From NCBI GenBank assembly GCA_038746745.1, contig JBCDKJ010000001.1:62001-126000 (forward strand): a stretch of DNA of 64,000 nucleotides, read 5' to 3'. The number at the start of each line of letters is the position of its first letter. Positions within the stretch are counted from its first letter, which is position 1. Position numbers and translations under genes: made by a program. Of this stretch, positions 9,613 to 18,726 are shown piece by piece. The stretch comes from JANQIO01 sp038746745 (GTDB lineage: Bacteria; Pseudomonadota; Gammaproteobacteria; Pseudomonadales; Halieaceae). The notes beneath the pieces were generated by a model. The model was given only the letters and a program-made list of their open reading frames with translations. It ran no database searches and was not told where the DNA came from.

Positions 9613-10023
9613 ATGATTACTGCTCTCGATCATATCGCTGTGGCGGTGCCTGACCTGCAGAAGGCCATTCAGCGCTTTATGGAGGATTTTGGCTTGCCAT
9701 TTGAAGGGACCGAGGATGTGGAGGCGGCGCAAACCTCAACTGCCTTTTTCCCACTGCCGCCCACCAACATCGAGCTGATTCACCCGCTGGAGGGCAAAGG
9801 CCCGGTGGCGACGTATCTGGAAAAGCGTGGTGGTGGGCTTCATCACCTGTGCTTTCGCTCTGACAATATCGAGGAGGATATCGCGCGGCTGAGGGAAAAG
9901 GGTTATCAGTTTCTGTCTGATGGCCCCACGGCAGGAGCGCACGGTGCTCAGGTGATATTTATCCATCCAAAGAGTTGTGACGGCGTACTTATAGAGATCA
10001 ATCAGCCGGCCGATGGCCATTGA
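9613..10023 (+). CDS. mce: Methylmalonyl-CoA epimerase
   Basis: A 136-residue VOC-fold (glyoxalase-like) protein. DHIAVAVPDL at residues 6-15 gives the first metal-ligand histidine, GGGLHHLCFR near residue 76 the second, and VLIEINQ near the C-terminus the glutamate. It interconverts (2S)- and (2R)-methylmalonyl-CoA between carboxylation and mutase steps. It starts 14 bases after the biotin carboxylase stop, with AAGGAA before the ATG, and 23 bases before the mutase gene. Length and context agree with the assignment. Confidence 0.93.
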   Translation: MITALDHIAVAVPDLQKAIQRFMEDFGLPFEGTEDVEAAQTSTAFFPLPPTNIELIHPLEGKGPVATYLEKRGGGLHHLCFRSDNIEEDIARLREKGYQFLSDGPTAGAHGAQVIFIHPKSCDGVLIEINQPADGH

Positions 10024-10046
10024 GCTGACGCACCGAGAGACAGGGC

Positions 10047-12206
10047 ATGAGCGACTCAATATACGATAAAGCCTCAGCGACGCCAGAGGCCTGGGCAGAG
10101 CTTGCAACCAAGCAGATGAAAGGGCTGACACCGCAGGACCTGACATGGCACAGCGACGAAGGTATCCATGTGAAGTGCCTGTATACCGCTGAGGACCTTG
10201 AGGGCCTGGAATATGCGAACACTATGCCAGGCATGTCGCCGTATATTCGCGGACCCCAGGCGACCATGTACGCCGGTCGGCCCTGGACCATCCGCCAGTA
10301 CGCAGGATTCTCCACCGCGGAGGCCTCTAATGCCTTCTATCGGAAGGCGCTGGCCGCTGGCGGGCAGGGCATTTCGGTAGCCTTCGATCTGGCAACCCAC
10401 CGGGGCTACGATTCCGATCATCCCCGCGTCAGTGGTGATGTGGGGAAAGCCGGTGTGGCGGTGGACTCCATCGAAGATATGAAAATTCTTTTCGATGGCA
10501 TTCCACTGGACAAGGTGTCCGTGTCCATGACCATGAACGGCGCCGTTTTGCCGGTGCTGGCAGGTTACATCGTTGCAGCAGAGGAGCAGGGCGTTACCCA
10601 GGATCAGCTGGCGGGCACTATCCAGAACGATATTTTAAAAGAATTCATGGTGCGCAATACCTACATCTACCCGCCCGCACCCAGCATGCGTGTCATCGGT
10701 GACATCATTGCCTATTGCTCCGAGCATATGCCCCGGTTCAATACGATTTCAATCTCTGGCTACCACATCCAGGAAGCCGGTGCGAACGCCGCTCTGGAAC
10801 TGGCTTACACACTTGCAGATGGCAAAGAGTACATTCGTACTGCCATCTCAGCAGGCCTGGATATTGATCAGTTCGCCCCGCGACTATCTTTCTTCTGGGG
10901 CATTGGCATGAATTTCTATATGGAAATCGCCAAAATGCGCGCCGCACGTCTGCTGTGGGCCCGCATCGTCTCGGAATTCAAACCGCAGAACCCGAAGAGT
11001 TCGATGTTGCGCACTCATAGCCAGACGTCTGGCTGGTCGCTGACAGAGCAGGATCCCTATAACAACGTGGTTCGTACGACCATTGAGGCTATGGCGGCGG
11101 TATTTGGGGGCACTCAGTCCCTGCACACCAATGCTCTGGATGAGGCCATCGCGCTGCCCAGCGAGTTCGCCGCGCGAATTGCCCGGAACACCCAGCTGAT
11201 CATTCAGGAAGAGACGGGTATACGCCAGGTCGTCGATCCCTGGGGTGGGTCCTACATGATGGAGAGTCTGACCAAAGAAATCGCCGATAAAGCCTGGGAA
11301 CTCATCGAAGAAATAGAAGAGCAGGGTGGCATGGCCAAGGCTATAGAGACGGGCCTGCCGAAATTGCGTATCGAGGAGGCGGCGGCGCGCAAGCAAGCGC
11401 GTATCGATCGTGGCGAGGACGTGATTGTCGGCGTCAACAAATACAAGCTGGACCATGAGGACCCGGTCGAAATCCTTGAAATTGAGACCGATGAAGTCCG
11501 CGCCGCACAATTGGCGCGCCTTGAAAAGATTCGTGGCGAGCGCGACAGCGCAGCCGTCGAAGCCATTCTGGATGAAATTACCCGCGTAGCCGCTGGCGCA
11601 GAAGGCAATCTGTTAGGCCTGGCGGTAGAGGCGGTTCGCCGTCGTGCCACCGTCGGGGAGATTTCCTACGCCATGGAAAAAGAATTCGGGCGCTTCAATG
11701 CCCAGGCCCAGACTGTATCAGGCGTGTATGGCGCAGCCTTTGAGGAGGATGAGGACTGGAAGTCAATCGCCTCAGATATCGGACAGTTCCTGGAAGCACA
11801 CGGCCGCAGGCCGCGAATGCTGGTGTGCAAGATGGGCCAGGACGGGCATGATCGAGGCGCAAAGGTTGTCGCCACCGCGTTTGCCGATGTGGGTTTCGAT
11901 ATCGACCTCTCACCAATGTTCTCGACACCGGAAGAGGTGGCGCGCCAGGCAGTAGAAAATGATGTGCATGTAGTCGGCGCGTCTTCTCTGGCGGCTGGCC
12001 ACAAAACGCTGGTGCCACAGTTGATAGCTGCGCTCAACGCCGAGGGCGCCCAGGACATTATCGTTATTGCGGGCGGCGTCATTCCTCAACAGGACTACGA
12101 CGTTCTCTATGAGGCGGGCGTTAAGTGTATCTTCGGGCCCGGTACGCCGATTCCCAAGGCGGCCCGCGACGTACTCAGCGCGATCAATACAGCCCAAGGT
12201 GGCTGA
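10047..12206 (+). CDS. scpA: Methylmalonyl-CoA mutase, single-chain, B12-dependent
   Basis: A 719-residue mutase that rearranges (2R)-methylmalonyl-CoA to succinyl-CoA with adenosylcobalamin. The N-terminal TIM barrel carries YAGFSTAEASNAFYRK and, further on, RTHSQTSGWSL. The C-terminal cobalamin-binding domain has the DGHDRG motif with the lower axial ligand His601, then a GGVIP segment. Both catalytic and B12 domains are on one chain, so no separate small subunit is needed. The stop overlaps the meaB start by eight bases. Assignment is secure. Confidence 0.96.
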   Translation: MSDSIYDKASATPEAWAELATKQMKGLTPQDLTWHSDEGIHVKCLYTAEDLEGLEYANTMPGMSPYIRGPQATMYAGRPWTIRQYAGFSTAEASNAFYRKALAAGGQGISVAFDLATHRGYDSDHPRVSGDVGKAGVAVDSIEDMKILFDGIPLDKVSVSMTMNGAVLPVLAGYIVAAEEQGVTQDQLAGTIQNDILKEFMVRNTYIYPPAPSMRVIGDIIAYCSEHMPRFNTISISGYHIQEAGANAALELAYTLADGKEYIRTAISAGLDIDQFAPRLSFFWGIGMNFYMEIAKMRAARLLWARIVSEFKPQNPKSSMLRTHSQTSGWSLTEQDPYNNVVRTTIEAMAAVFGGTQSLHTNALDEAIALPSEFAARIARNTQLIIQEETGIRQVVDPWGGSYMMESLTKEIADKAWELIEEIEEQGGMAKAIETGLPKLRIEEAAARKQARIDRGEDVIVGVNKYKLDHEDPVEILEIETDEVRAAQLARLEKIRGERDSAAVEAILDEITRVAAGAEGNLLGLAVEAVRRRATVGEISYAMEKEFGRFNAQAQTVSGVYGAAFEEDEDWKSIASDIGQFLEAHGRRPRMLVCKMGQDGHDRGAKVVATAFADVGFDIDLSPMFSTPEEVARQAVENDVHVVGASSLAAGHKTLVPQLIAALNAEGAQDIIVIAGGVIPQQDYDVLYEAGVKCIFGPGTPIPKAARDVLSAINTAQGG

Positions 12207-13158
12207 CTTCGATCTAGAGGGGCTACGCGAAGGCAATAGACGCAGCCTCGCCAAAGCTATCACCGTCATAGAGAGCAGCCTGCTGGATGACCGGCTGCAG
12301 GCGCAGGAGATACTCGAGCGCTGCCTGCCATTTACGGGCAACAGTGTGAGGCTTGGCATTACTGGCATACCGGGCGTCGGGAAATCGACATTTATCGAGC
12401 GCTTTGGTTTGCATCTATTAGAGCAGGGCAAGCGTGTGGCGGTGTTGGCAGTAGACCCCAGCTCTCCCATCGCTGGCGGCAGTATCCTGGGTGATAAGAC
12501 GCGGATGGAAGAGCTGTCCCGCCGCTCCGACGCCTTTATCCGGCCGTCACCCGCTTCGGGAACCATGGGGGGCGTCGCCCAGAAGACCCGTGAGACTATG
12601 TTGCTGTGCGAGGCTGCGGGTTATGACGTGATCCTGGTCGAGACGGTGGGCGTAGGCCAGTCCGAGTATCAGGTAGCAGGTATGGTGGACTTCTTTATGG
12701 TGCTGATGCTGCCAAATGCAGGCGACGAGCTGCAGGGCATCAAGAAAGGCATTATGGAGCTCGCTGATGCACTGGTCATCAACAAAGCCGACGGTGAGAG
12801 CCTCAACCTGGCAGAGAGAACCCGCACCCATTACAAGGCTGCTATGGGGCTGTTGCGCCACGCGGCCCACTGGGAGCCTCGGGTAATGACGTGTTCCTCC
12901 GTGGGGGGGACCAACATTGATGCTGTCTGGGCCATGATTCTTGAGCATCACGCGGACAGCGAGGCTGCAGGTGCTTTTTCACTTCGGCGGGACCGGCAGC
13001 TGCATGACTGGATGTACCAGCTTATCGACGACATGCTAAAAGCGCGTCTGCGTGATAATCCCGATGCGCAGGGTCTGTTGCCAGAGCTGGAAAGGCAGGT
13101 TCTAGCACGGGAAATCACGCCCTACACGGCGGCAAGCCGCGTTCTGGACTGCTTGTAG
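12199..13158 (+). CDS. meaB: Methylmalonyl-CoA mutase-associated GTPase MeaB
   Basis: G3E-family GTPase (ArgK/MeaB) that loads and protects the adenosylcobalamin cofactor of the mutase. The Walker A is GIPGVGKST, followed by VAVLAVDPSSP, a VETVGVGQSE switch and a NKAD specificity motif. I use GTG 12199, overlapping the mutase stop by eight bases, giving 319 residues, the usual MeaB size. The open frame runs upstream to 12067 inside the mutase gene, but that extension is the mutase sequence in another frame. The overlap implies translational coupling of chaperone to enzyme. Confidence 0.93.
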   Translation: MADFDLEGLREGNRRSLAKAITVIESSLLDDRLQAQEILERCLPFTGNSVRLGITGIPGVGKSTFIERFGLHLLEQGKRVAVLAVDPSSPIAGGSILGDKTRMEELSRRSDAFIRPSPASGTMGGVAQKTRETMLLCEAAGYDVILVETVGVGQSEYQVAGMVDFFMVLMLPNAGDELQGIKKGIMELADALVINKADGESLNLAERTRTHYKAAMGLLRHAAHWEPRVMTCSSVGGTNIDAVWAMILEHHADSEAAGAFSLRRDRQLHDWMYQLIDDMLKARLRDNPDAQGLLPELERQVLAREITPYTAASRVLDCL

Positions 13159-13175
13159 ATTCTGAAGGCCGGCCA

Positions 13176-13496
13176 GTGAGCTTTGTCCCTCTGGAAAAGC
13201 TGATCAATTTGCACGCCGGCTATCGCCGCGAGTTCCGGCTTGACTATCACCGGCTTCTCTTAATTGAGCATCACGGCCAACACCACATTATCGAAGCCCT
13301 TTGCCCACATCAGGAACATCCTTTGGAAGAGGGTTGGATAGAAGATGGCGAGTTACTCTGCCCGCTGCATGGTTACCGATTCTCCCTGCTGACGGGCAAG
13401 GTTATCCAGGCGTCGCGCGAGCCCTGCCGACCACTTCGCGTGTGGCCCGTGGCGTATGAGGGCGCCGCAGTTGGAGTTGAGTGGATAAGCGAATAG
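13176..13496 (+). CDS. Small Rieske [2Fe-2S] protein
   Basis: A 106-residue protein consisting of one Rieske domain. Cluster ligands are visible as Cys43-Pro-His45 and Cys62-Pro-Leu-His65, the CxH...CxxH pattern of soluble Rieske ferredoxins. There is no signal peptide or membrane segment. GTG start 13176 follows TGAAGGCC, 17 bases after meaB, so it is probably the last gene of the propionyl-CoA operon. An electron-transfer or redox-sensing role is possible; the methylmalonyl route itself has no known need for a Rieske protein. Partner oxygenase or reductase genes are not seen nearby. Confidence 0.85.
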   Translation: MSFVPLEKLINLHAGYRREFRLDYHRLLLIEHHGQHHIIEALCPHQEHPLEEGWIEDGELLCPLHGYRFSLLTGKVIQASREPCRPLRVWPVAYEGAAVGVEWISE

Positions 13497-13505
13497 TAGG
13501 CCGTA

Positions 13506-14432
13506 CTACAAGCGCAGCGTTCGCAGCCGCGGGTCAACTTCGCTCCAGCGCCAGAGGCGGTCAAACTGGTCTAAAAAGCGCGCGGCAGATGCTCGGGAAT
13601 TCGGCTCATAAAACCCCGCGCGGCCACGATCGTCAGGTTTGTACAGCACGCCGCTATTATCGCGCACCATGTAAGTGGCCTCGGGCAACTCGGGATGCTC
13701 ATCCAGCACTCGTATGCTCACCGTCGATGATAAGCGGCGCGCGATCTCCAGGAGCCGGTGCCCTCGCCCGACAATCGGGCGTGCATCGCTAACAAGTATG
13801 CGCACATCGCTTAGCCGTCCGCGTCGCGCCAGCTTCGTCATCGCGGACGCCATGTCTTGTCGGTCAAAGACCTCGTGATCAAGTCGCGCACTATAGATGC
13901 GCAATGTGCGGCGCGCCGATTCAGCCAGCGTCTGTGCCAGCAGGTCGAAAGGCTTTGGATACTCGACACCGGTGATAAAGTGGTCGGCCCCGGCAAAGTC
14001 CACCGTCATGCTCATGGCGCGGTGGGCTATACCGGCCTCGTCAAATGGCTCCCCGTCAGCTGAAAAGCCTGCCGCTTCATAAAATGCCAGCGCATGGGAC
14101 TGTGCGTGCAGGTACAGACGACGGTATCCGTGGCGGCGCGCATAGGCAACGATGTTATCCAGTAACTGTCTTCCAAGGCCCAGCCCTCTGTGTGACTTTA
14201 ACACTGCCATGCGCCCGATCTTTCCGTCAGGAAGCAATCGGCCGCAGCCCAGTGCGATGGTATTGACTGTGAGTAGAAAGTGCGTTGCCGACGTGTCGGC
14301 CCCGTCCATTTCTATCTCACGTGGCACGCCCTGTTCCTCGATGAACACGCGTTCCCGGATGCTGGAAAGGGTTTCCTCTCCTCGATTCCAGCTAATCTCG
14401 CTCACCTCAACGGTGTCTGCAACGCTACTCAT
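13506..14432 (-). CDS. GNAT acetyltransferase with C-terminal domain of unknown function
   Basis: A 308-residue fusion. Residues 1-140 form a GNAT N-acetyltransferase with an acetyl-CoA loop in SHRGLGLGRQLL and the terminal LHAQSHALAFYEAAGF segment. Residues ~150-308 form a second domain, rich in Arg/Asp and containing VRILVSDARPIVGRGHRLLE. I recognise this as a widespread partner domain of such GNATs but cannot assign a function. The start ATG overlaps the roxA 3' end by eight bases. It converges on the Rieske gene with a nine-base gap. Substrate is unknown. Confidence 0.78.
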   Translation of the reverse strand: MSSVADTVEVSEISWNRGEETLSSIRERVFIEEQGVPREIEMDGADTSATHFLLTVNTIALGCGRLLPDGKIGRMAVLKSHRGLGLGRQLLDNIVAYARRHGYRRLYLHAQSHALAFYEAAGFSADGEPFDEAGIAHRAMSMTVDFAGADHFITGVEYPKPFDLLAQTLAESARRTLRIYSARLDHEVFDRQDMASAMTKLARRGRLSDVRILVSDARPIVGRGHRLLEIARRLSSTVSIRVLDEHPELPEATYMVRDNSGVLYKPDDRGRAGFYEPNSRASAARFLDQFDRLWRWSEVDPRLRTLRL

Positions 14433-15501
14433 CGATGAGCGTTCCTGCCTGCCACTGCTGTTCGAGGAATGTGCGTTCTAAGTCGCTGCATGTCTCGCAG
14501 TCTACCGAGTTTCCGCTGCACAATCGGATCAGCAGGGGCAGCAGTTCGCTGGCTACTGAGCGGGTTGTACCGTTTGTGAACAGCGTCACCGTATCTGGCG
14601 CCTGTTGCCAGGCCCAGCGGCTTGCCGGGTCTATGCGAACAGTTGCAGGCAATAGATCTTTGGCTGAAGGGTATATGGGCTCTAGCGCTGACTCCGTGAC
14701 CAGTTCCCCGAGCCAGTGGTTCGGTGAATCGCTGTATTCCAGCGTCTGGGTCATTTGTTGTAGCGCATTGCTAATGTCAATTGCGTGTAGTTCGCCGGGC
14801 CGGGTTGCAGGACGACCAGGATCCGCAAGCAGCAGGTCGAGATCCACTGACTCGAGCCGCTCATCTAGCTGCCGCGACAGCAGGTCTGCGATGCGGGGTG
14901 CTCTGAACCCCAATGAATAGGTCATGCAATGGCCCTCAGCGATACCCCAGTGCGCAACACCCGGTGGAATGTAGAGAATATCTCCTGGCCCCAGCACGTA
15001 TTCTGCTGTTTGCTCAAACTTCTCCAGCAGTGTGAGCCCGTTAATGTGTCGCAGAGGTTCGGATTGGTCGCATGACTGTCCCAGGCGCCACCGGCGTTGC
15101 CCCTCACCCTGCAGTAAGAAAACATCATAACGGTCAAAGTGCGGGCCTACGCCGCCGCCATCAGTAGCGTAGCTCACCATGACATCATCGAAGCGCCAGC
15201 TCGGCAGGAAGCTCACCAGTTGGCGAAGAGTCGCCACTTCCGGAATGTGATGATCCACCGCTTCCACCAGCAGCGTCCAGGGACCCTCGATGAAGAAGCT
15301 GTTGTCATGAAACGGACCCTTATCAACTTGCCAATCCGGATCAGTGCCCACTACCAGGCGCGCACTTACGCCTTCTTCCAGCGCCAGCCCTGCCAGTTCG
15401 TCTGGCGACAGGGCCGGGAGTGAAGTGGTCGCATGGGGGATTAAGAGAGGAGTTTGTTGCCAGGCATCAGCAAGAAACCGGGCAATGTCGAGGCCGTGCA
15501 T
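14425..15501 (-). CDS. roxA: Ribosomal protein L16 arginine hydroxylase (JmjC/cupin)
   Basis: A 358-residue Fe(II)/2-oxoglutarate oxygenase of the RoxA/YcfD type, which hydroxylates an arginine of ribosomal protein uL16. The iron triad is visible as HFD in GVGPHFDRYDVFL and a distal His in IPPGVAHWGIAEG. The N-terminal WQQTPLLIPHA and the C-terminal winged-helix part match the family in order. It sits six bases downstream of purB, in the same orientation, as the penultimate gene of the operon starting at rluE. Several neighbours also modify RNA or ribosomes. Confidence 0.9.
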   Translation of the reverse strand: MHGLDIARFLADAWQQTPLLIPHATTSLPALSPDELAGLALEEGVSARLVVGTDPDWQVDKGPFHDNSFFIEGPWTLLVEAVDHHIPEVATLRQLVSFLPSWRFDDVMVSYATDGGGVGPHFDRYDVFLLQGEGQRRWRLGQSCDQSEPLRHINGLTLLEKFEQTAEYVLGPGDILYIPPGVAHWGIAEGHCMTYSLGFRAPRIADLLSRQLDERLESVDLDLLLADPGRPATRPGELHAIDISNALQQMTQTLEYSDSPNHWLGELVTESALEPIYPSAKDLLPATVRIDPASRWAWQQAPDTVTLFTNGTTRSVASELLPLLIRLCSGNSVDCETCSDLERTFLEQQWQAGTLIDE

Positions 15502-15506
15502 GTGCT

Positions 15507-16931
15507 CTATATGTTTGCCGCCTGCTCTGAGGCATTGCCCAGATAGGTGTCTGGTGTCAGGGCAAGCAGTGCGTCTCTGGCTTCATCCGGCAGCGACAGC
15601 TCTGCGATAAACGACTGCATACTGTCTCGTGTAATCGTCTGGCCTCGGGTAAACGCTTTAAGCTTCTCGTAAGGCTGCTCAACGCCGTGGCGGCGCATAA
15701 CGGTTTGTATCGCCTCTGCCAGCACTTCCCAGTTCTGCTCCAGATCCTGAGCCAGCCGCGCATGGTTCAGCTCCAGCTTTCCTAGTCCTTTGCGAAGGCT
15801 GGCGCAGCCGATCAGGCTATAGCCGAACCCAACCCCCATGTTTCGGAGCGTGGTCGAGTCTGTCAGGTCGCGTTGCCAGCGCGAAACCGGTAGTTTTTCG
15901 GCCAGATACCCCAACAGAGCATTGGCCAGTCCGAAGTTGCCTTCCCCGTTTTCAAAGTCGATGGGATTAACTTTGTGCGGCATGGTAGAGGAACCGACCT
16001 CTCCGGCAACGGTTTTCTGCGTGAAATATCCCAGCGAAATATAACCCCAGATATCTCTGCACAGGTCTATCAATATGGTGTTCAGGCGCGCCAGCGTCTG
16101 GAACAGCTCTGCCATGTAGTCATGGGGCTCGATCTGGGTGGTGTAGGCATTCCACTGCAGCCCGAGGCTGGTGACGAAGCGCTCGGCATGGTCTGACCAG
16201 TCATGCGCCGGATAGCTGCACAAATGCGCGTTGTAGTTGCCAACGGCGCCATTGATTTTACCCAGGTACTCCTGGCGGGAGAGCTGCTCCAGCTGCCGCT
16301 CAAGCCTGGCCACCACGTTGGCGAACTCCTTGCCCATGGTGGTGGGGCTTGCGGTCTGGCCATGGGTGCGCGAGAGCATAGGAGCATACTGATGACTGTG
16401 CGCCATGGCCCGTAAGCTGTCACAAATCGCTTGATAATTGGGCAGCAGGCATGAATACACGCCGTCTCGAAGCATCAAGGCGTGAGAAAGATTGTTGATG
16501 TCTTCGGAGGTGCAGGCGAAGTGCGTGAATTCGGCGATAGCCGCCAACTCTGCATGCGCTTGTAACTGCTCCTTGAGATAATACTCAACGGCTTTTACAT
16601 CATGATTCGTTGTCGACTCGATGTGCTTAATGTCATTGGCGGCGGTTTCGTCAAAGCTATCGATAATCGCTTGCAGCTGCGCACTGGCCTCGACAGACAA
16701 GCCCGGCACTTCCTCGATATCCGATGCGGCGGCCAGTGATTCCAGCCAGCGCACTTCCACCAGAAGCCGACGCTTCATCAGCCCGTATTCGCTGAAGATG
16801 GTGCGCAGTGACGCTGTTTTGCTACCGTACCGACCGTCGATAGGCGATACCGCTGTGAGCTGAGAAAGCTCTGAAGAGAGTTCTGAAGAGAGTTCTGAGG
16901 AAAGCTCAGAAATAGGCGGTGAGGGCGCCAT
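15507..16931 (-). CDS. purB: Adenylosuccinate lyase
   Basis: Cleaves adenylosuccinate and SAICAR in purine synthesis. The signature GSSTMPHKVNP and the THFACTSEDINNL region are intact. I choose ATG 16931 because AAGGAG (16939-16944, complement strand) sits seven bases upstream; the open frame extends to TTG 16952. This gives 474 residues, about 18 more than E. coli PurB. The excess is a SELS tetrapeptide repeated four times (residues 8-23), encoded by a 12-base tandem repeat, ahead of the conserved LTAVSPIDGRY. It lies downstream of hflD as in E. coli. Confidence 0.95.
   Translation of the reverse strand: MAPSPPISELSSELSSELSSELSQLTAVSPIDGRYGSKTASLRTIFSEYGLMKRRLLVEVRWLESLAAASDIEEVPGLSVEASAQLQAIIDSFDETAANDIKHIESTTNHDVKAVEYYLKEQLQAHAELAAIAEFTHFACTSEDINNLSHALMLRDGVYSCLLPNYQAICDSLRAMAHSHQYAPMLSRTHGQTASPTTMGKEFANVVARLERQLEQLSRQEYLGKINGAVGNYNAHLCSYPAHDWSDHAERFVTSLGLQWNAYTTQIEPHDYMAELFQTLARLNTILIDLCRDIWGYISLGYFTQKTVAGEVGSSTMPHKVNPIDFENGEGNFGLANALLGYLAEKLPVSRWQRDLTDSTTLRNMGVGFGYSLIGCASLRKGLGKLELNHARLAQDLEQNWEVLAEAIQTVMRRHGVEQPYEKLKAFTRGQTITRDSMQSFIAELSLPDEARDALLALTPDTYLGNASEQAANI
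16860..16907 (-). repeat. 12-base tandem repeat inside the purB 5' end
   Basis: Four ~12-base units (plus strand TGAAGAGAGTTC and close variants) at 16860-16907 encode Ser-Glu-Leu-Ser repeats near the PurB N-terminus. The two central units (16872-16883 and 16884-16895) are identical. The frame is preserved. Confidence 0.85.
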
Positions 16932-16938
16932 ATGGTTA

Positions 16939-16944
16939 CTCCTT
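16939..16944 (-). promoter_or_regulatory. purB: purB ribosome binding site (decides start)
   Basis: AAGGAG on the minus strand lies seven bases before ATG 16931. It falls inside the longer open frame, which argues that the upstream TTG is not used. Confidence 0.7.
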
Positions 16945-17005
16945 AGGCTCAAGCGCTGATAGCTCGACCTGGACGTTGCGAGCGGTGCCGCGCTAAATCT
17001 AGATT

Positions 17006-17635
17006 TTACACCGATCCCATTTGTCGGGACAGATTATGGGCCACATCCATCAGGTGGCGCCGATGGGTCACCAGACGCCAGCGCCTGCCACCCAGCTGCC
17101 TCCAAAGGACCGCGGACCGCAGGCCTGCTAGCAGCAGAGCTCGAATCAAATTGGCGTTGGTTTGATTCTGGAGCTGCTGCATGCTGCCGGTCACGCGGAT
17201 GCGGTACTTAAAGGTCGACAGAGTGTCTTGATAGATGCCGCTCAGGCTGTGACAGACGTCCTGGGTATGAGTGGCAAAATGATCTGCGTTAAACCGAGTG
17301 TGCTCCAGTCGCGAGCGAACCACGTCGGACATGTCCTCATGTGCCGAAAAGCGACGCTCCAGATGCAACATCCCGAACACATATCGCATCATGTCGCGCG
17401 CAGAGGGTTCATTGCGTGACGCCAGCATTGCGGCAAGGTTCTGCAGACCCAGTTTGACGCCAGCGACGCTGCCGTAGATCTCTTCGGTGTGTTGGGCGTC
17501 GAAGACAAAGAGACTATTGAGTAGTGGTGAGAGAAACTCCTCGGGATAACTGCCGGTGCGCGAGACCTGGTCGACCAACCTTGCCGCCTGCACCACGCCT
17601 GCGAGCGCGATAACCTGATCCTCAACGCGCTTCAT
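17006..17635 (-). CDS. hflD: High-frequency lysogenization protein HflD
   Basis: A 209-residue all-helical peripheral membrane protein homologous to E. coli HflD, which binds the lambda CII activator and whose housekeeping role is unclear. The family signature is the N-terminal stretch ending in LVDQVSRTG with downstream SLFVFDAQHTEEIYG. There is no membrane helix or signal peptide. It lies between mnmA (4-base ATGA overlap) and purB, exactly as in E. coli, which strongly supports identity. Confidence 0.92.
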   Translation of the reverse strand: MKRVEDQVIALAGVVQAARLVDQVSRTGSYPEEFLSPLLNSLFVFDAQHTEEIYGSVAGVKLGLQNLAAMLASRNEPSARDMMRYVFGMLHLERRFSAHEDMSDVVRSRLEHTRFNADHFATHTQDVCHSLSGIYQDTLSTFKYRIRVTGSMQQLQNQTNANLIRALLLAGLRSAVLWRQLGGRRWRLVTHRRHLMDVAHNLSRQMGSV

Positions 17636-18726
17636 GAACGTGCTTCAATAACGCCGCCGCCGAGGCAGGTTTCTTCGCTGTAGAAAACCACGGACTGCCC
17701 CGGAGTTATGGCGCGTTGGGGCTGGTCGAAAACGACCTTGTAGTGATCTTTGTCGCGCTCAAGACAGCAGGGTTGGTCGGGCTGGCGATAGCGGGTTTTT
17801 GCAGCGCAGCGCAACGGCAGCGTTGGTCCCGCTTCTGCGACCCAATGTATCTCGCTCAGGCTCAGTGTAGTGTTAAACAGTGCGGGGTGGTCGTTACCCT
17901 GCGCTACCACTAGCTGGTTTTTTTCCAGGTCTTTGTCTACTACATACCAGGGGTCGTGTTCATGTCCTGCCACTCCGCCGATCCCAAGTCCCTGGCGTTG
18001 TCCGATCGTGTGATACATCAAGCCCTGATGTTCACCCATCAGCTTGCCTTCCAGATCGACGATATCGCCGGTCTGTGCGGGCAGGTACTGCTTCAAAAAG
18101 TCGGTAAAACGGCGCTCGCCGATAAAACAGATGCCGGTACTGTCTTTCTTGTCGTGGGTCACCAGCCCAGCGTCCTGCGCTATTTCGCGAACCCGTGGCT
18201 TTTGCATGTCTCCCAGTGGAAACAGGGTTTGGCCCAGTTCACGGTGACCAACAGCATGCAGGAAGTAGCTCTGGTCCTTGTTCAGGTCGGCAGCTTTCAG
18301 GAGTCGTGTAGTGTCGCCGGTGTCATCAGTGCGCCTGGCGTAGTGCCCAGTGGCGATCATGTCTGCGCCCAGCATCTTTGCATAATCGAGAAAGGCGCGG
18401 AATTTGATCTCTCGGTTGCATAATATGTCCGGGTTCGGTGTGCGCCCGGCTCGGTACTCGGTGAGAAAATGCTCAAACACATTATCCCAGTATTCTGCGG
18501 CAAAGTTGGCGCTGTGTAGCTTAATGCCAAGCGCATCCGCTACCGCCTCGGCATCGGCCAAATCTGCCTTGGCGGTGCAGTATTCGGTCCCGTCATCCTC
18601 GTCCCAGTTTTTCATGAATAACCCCTCCACGGCATAGCCCCGTTGTTTTAACAGCAGGGCGGCCACAGAAGAGTCGACACCACCGGACATGCCGACGATG
18701 ACTTTGCTTGCAGAAGGGTGAGTCAT
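17632..18726 (-). CDS. mnmA: tRNA-specific 2-thiouridylase MnmA
   Basis: A 364-residue enzyme that puts the 2-thio group on wobble uridine 34 of tRNA-Lys, -Glu and -Gln. The ATP-pyrophosphatase loop is GMSGGVDSSV (residues 12-21). The nucleophile Cys is in PDILCNREIKF and the persulfide-forming Cys in STGICFIGERRF. A GQRQGLGIGG segment and the C-terminal barrel are present. It overlaps both hflD and the NUDIX gene by four bases (ATGA), implying coupled translation. Confidence 0.96.
   Translation of the reverse strand: MTHPSASKVIVGMSGGVDSSVAALLLKQRGYAVEGLFMKNWDEDDGTEYCTAKADLADAEAVADALGIKLHSANFAAEYWDNVFEHFLTEYRAGRTPNPDILCNREIKFRAFLDYAKMLGADMIATGHYARRTDDTGDTTRLLKAADLNKDQSYFLHAVGHRELGQTLFPLGDMQKPRVREIAQDAGLVTHDKKDSTGICFIGERRFTDFLKQYLPAQTGDIVDLEGKLMGEHQGLMYHTIGQRQGLGIGGVAGHEHDPWYVVDKDLEKNQLVVAQGNDHPALFNTTLSLSEIHWVAEAGPTLPLRCAAKTRYRQPDQPCCLERDKDHYKVVFDQPQRAITPGQSVVFYSEETCLGGGVIEARS

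Noticed and set aside
12067..12198. N-terminal extension of the MeaB frame
   Set aside because: It is mutase sequence in another frame; GTG 12199 gives the usual MeaB length.
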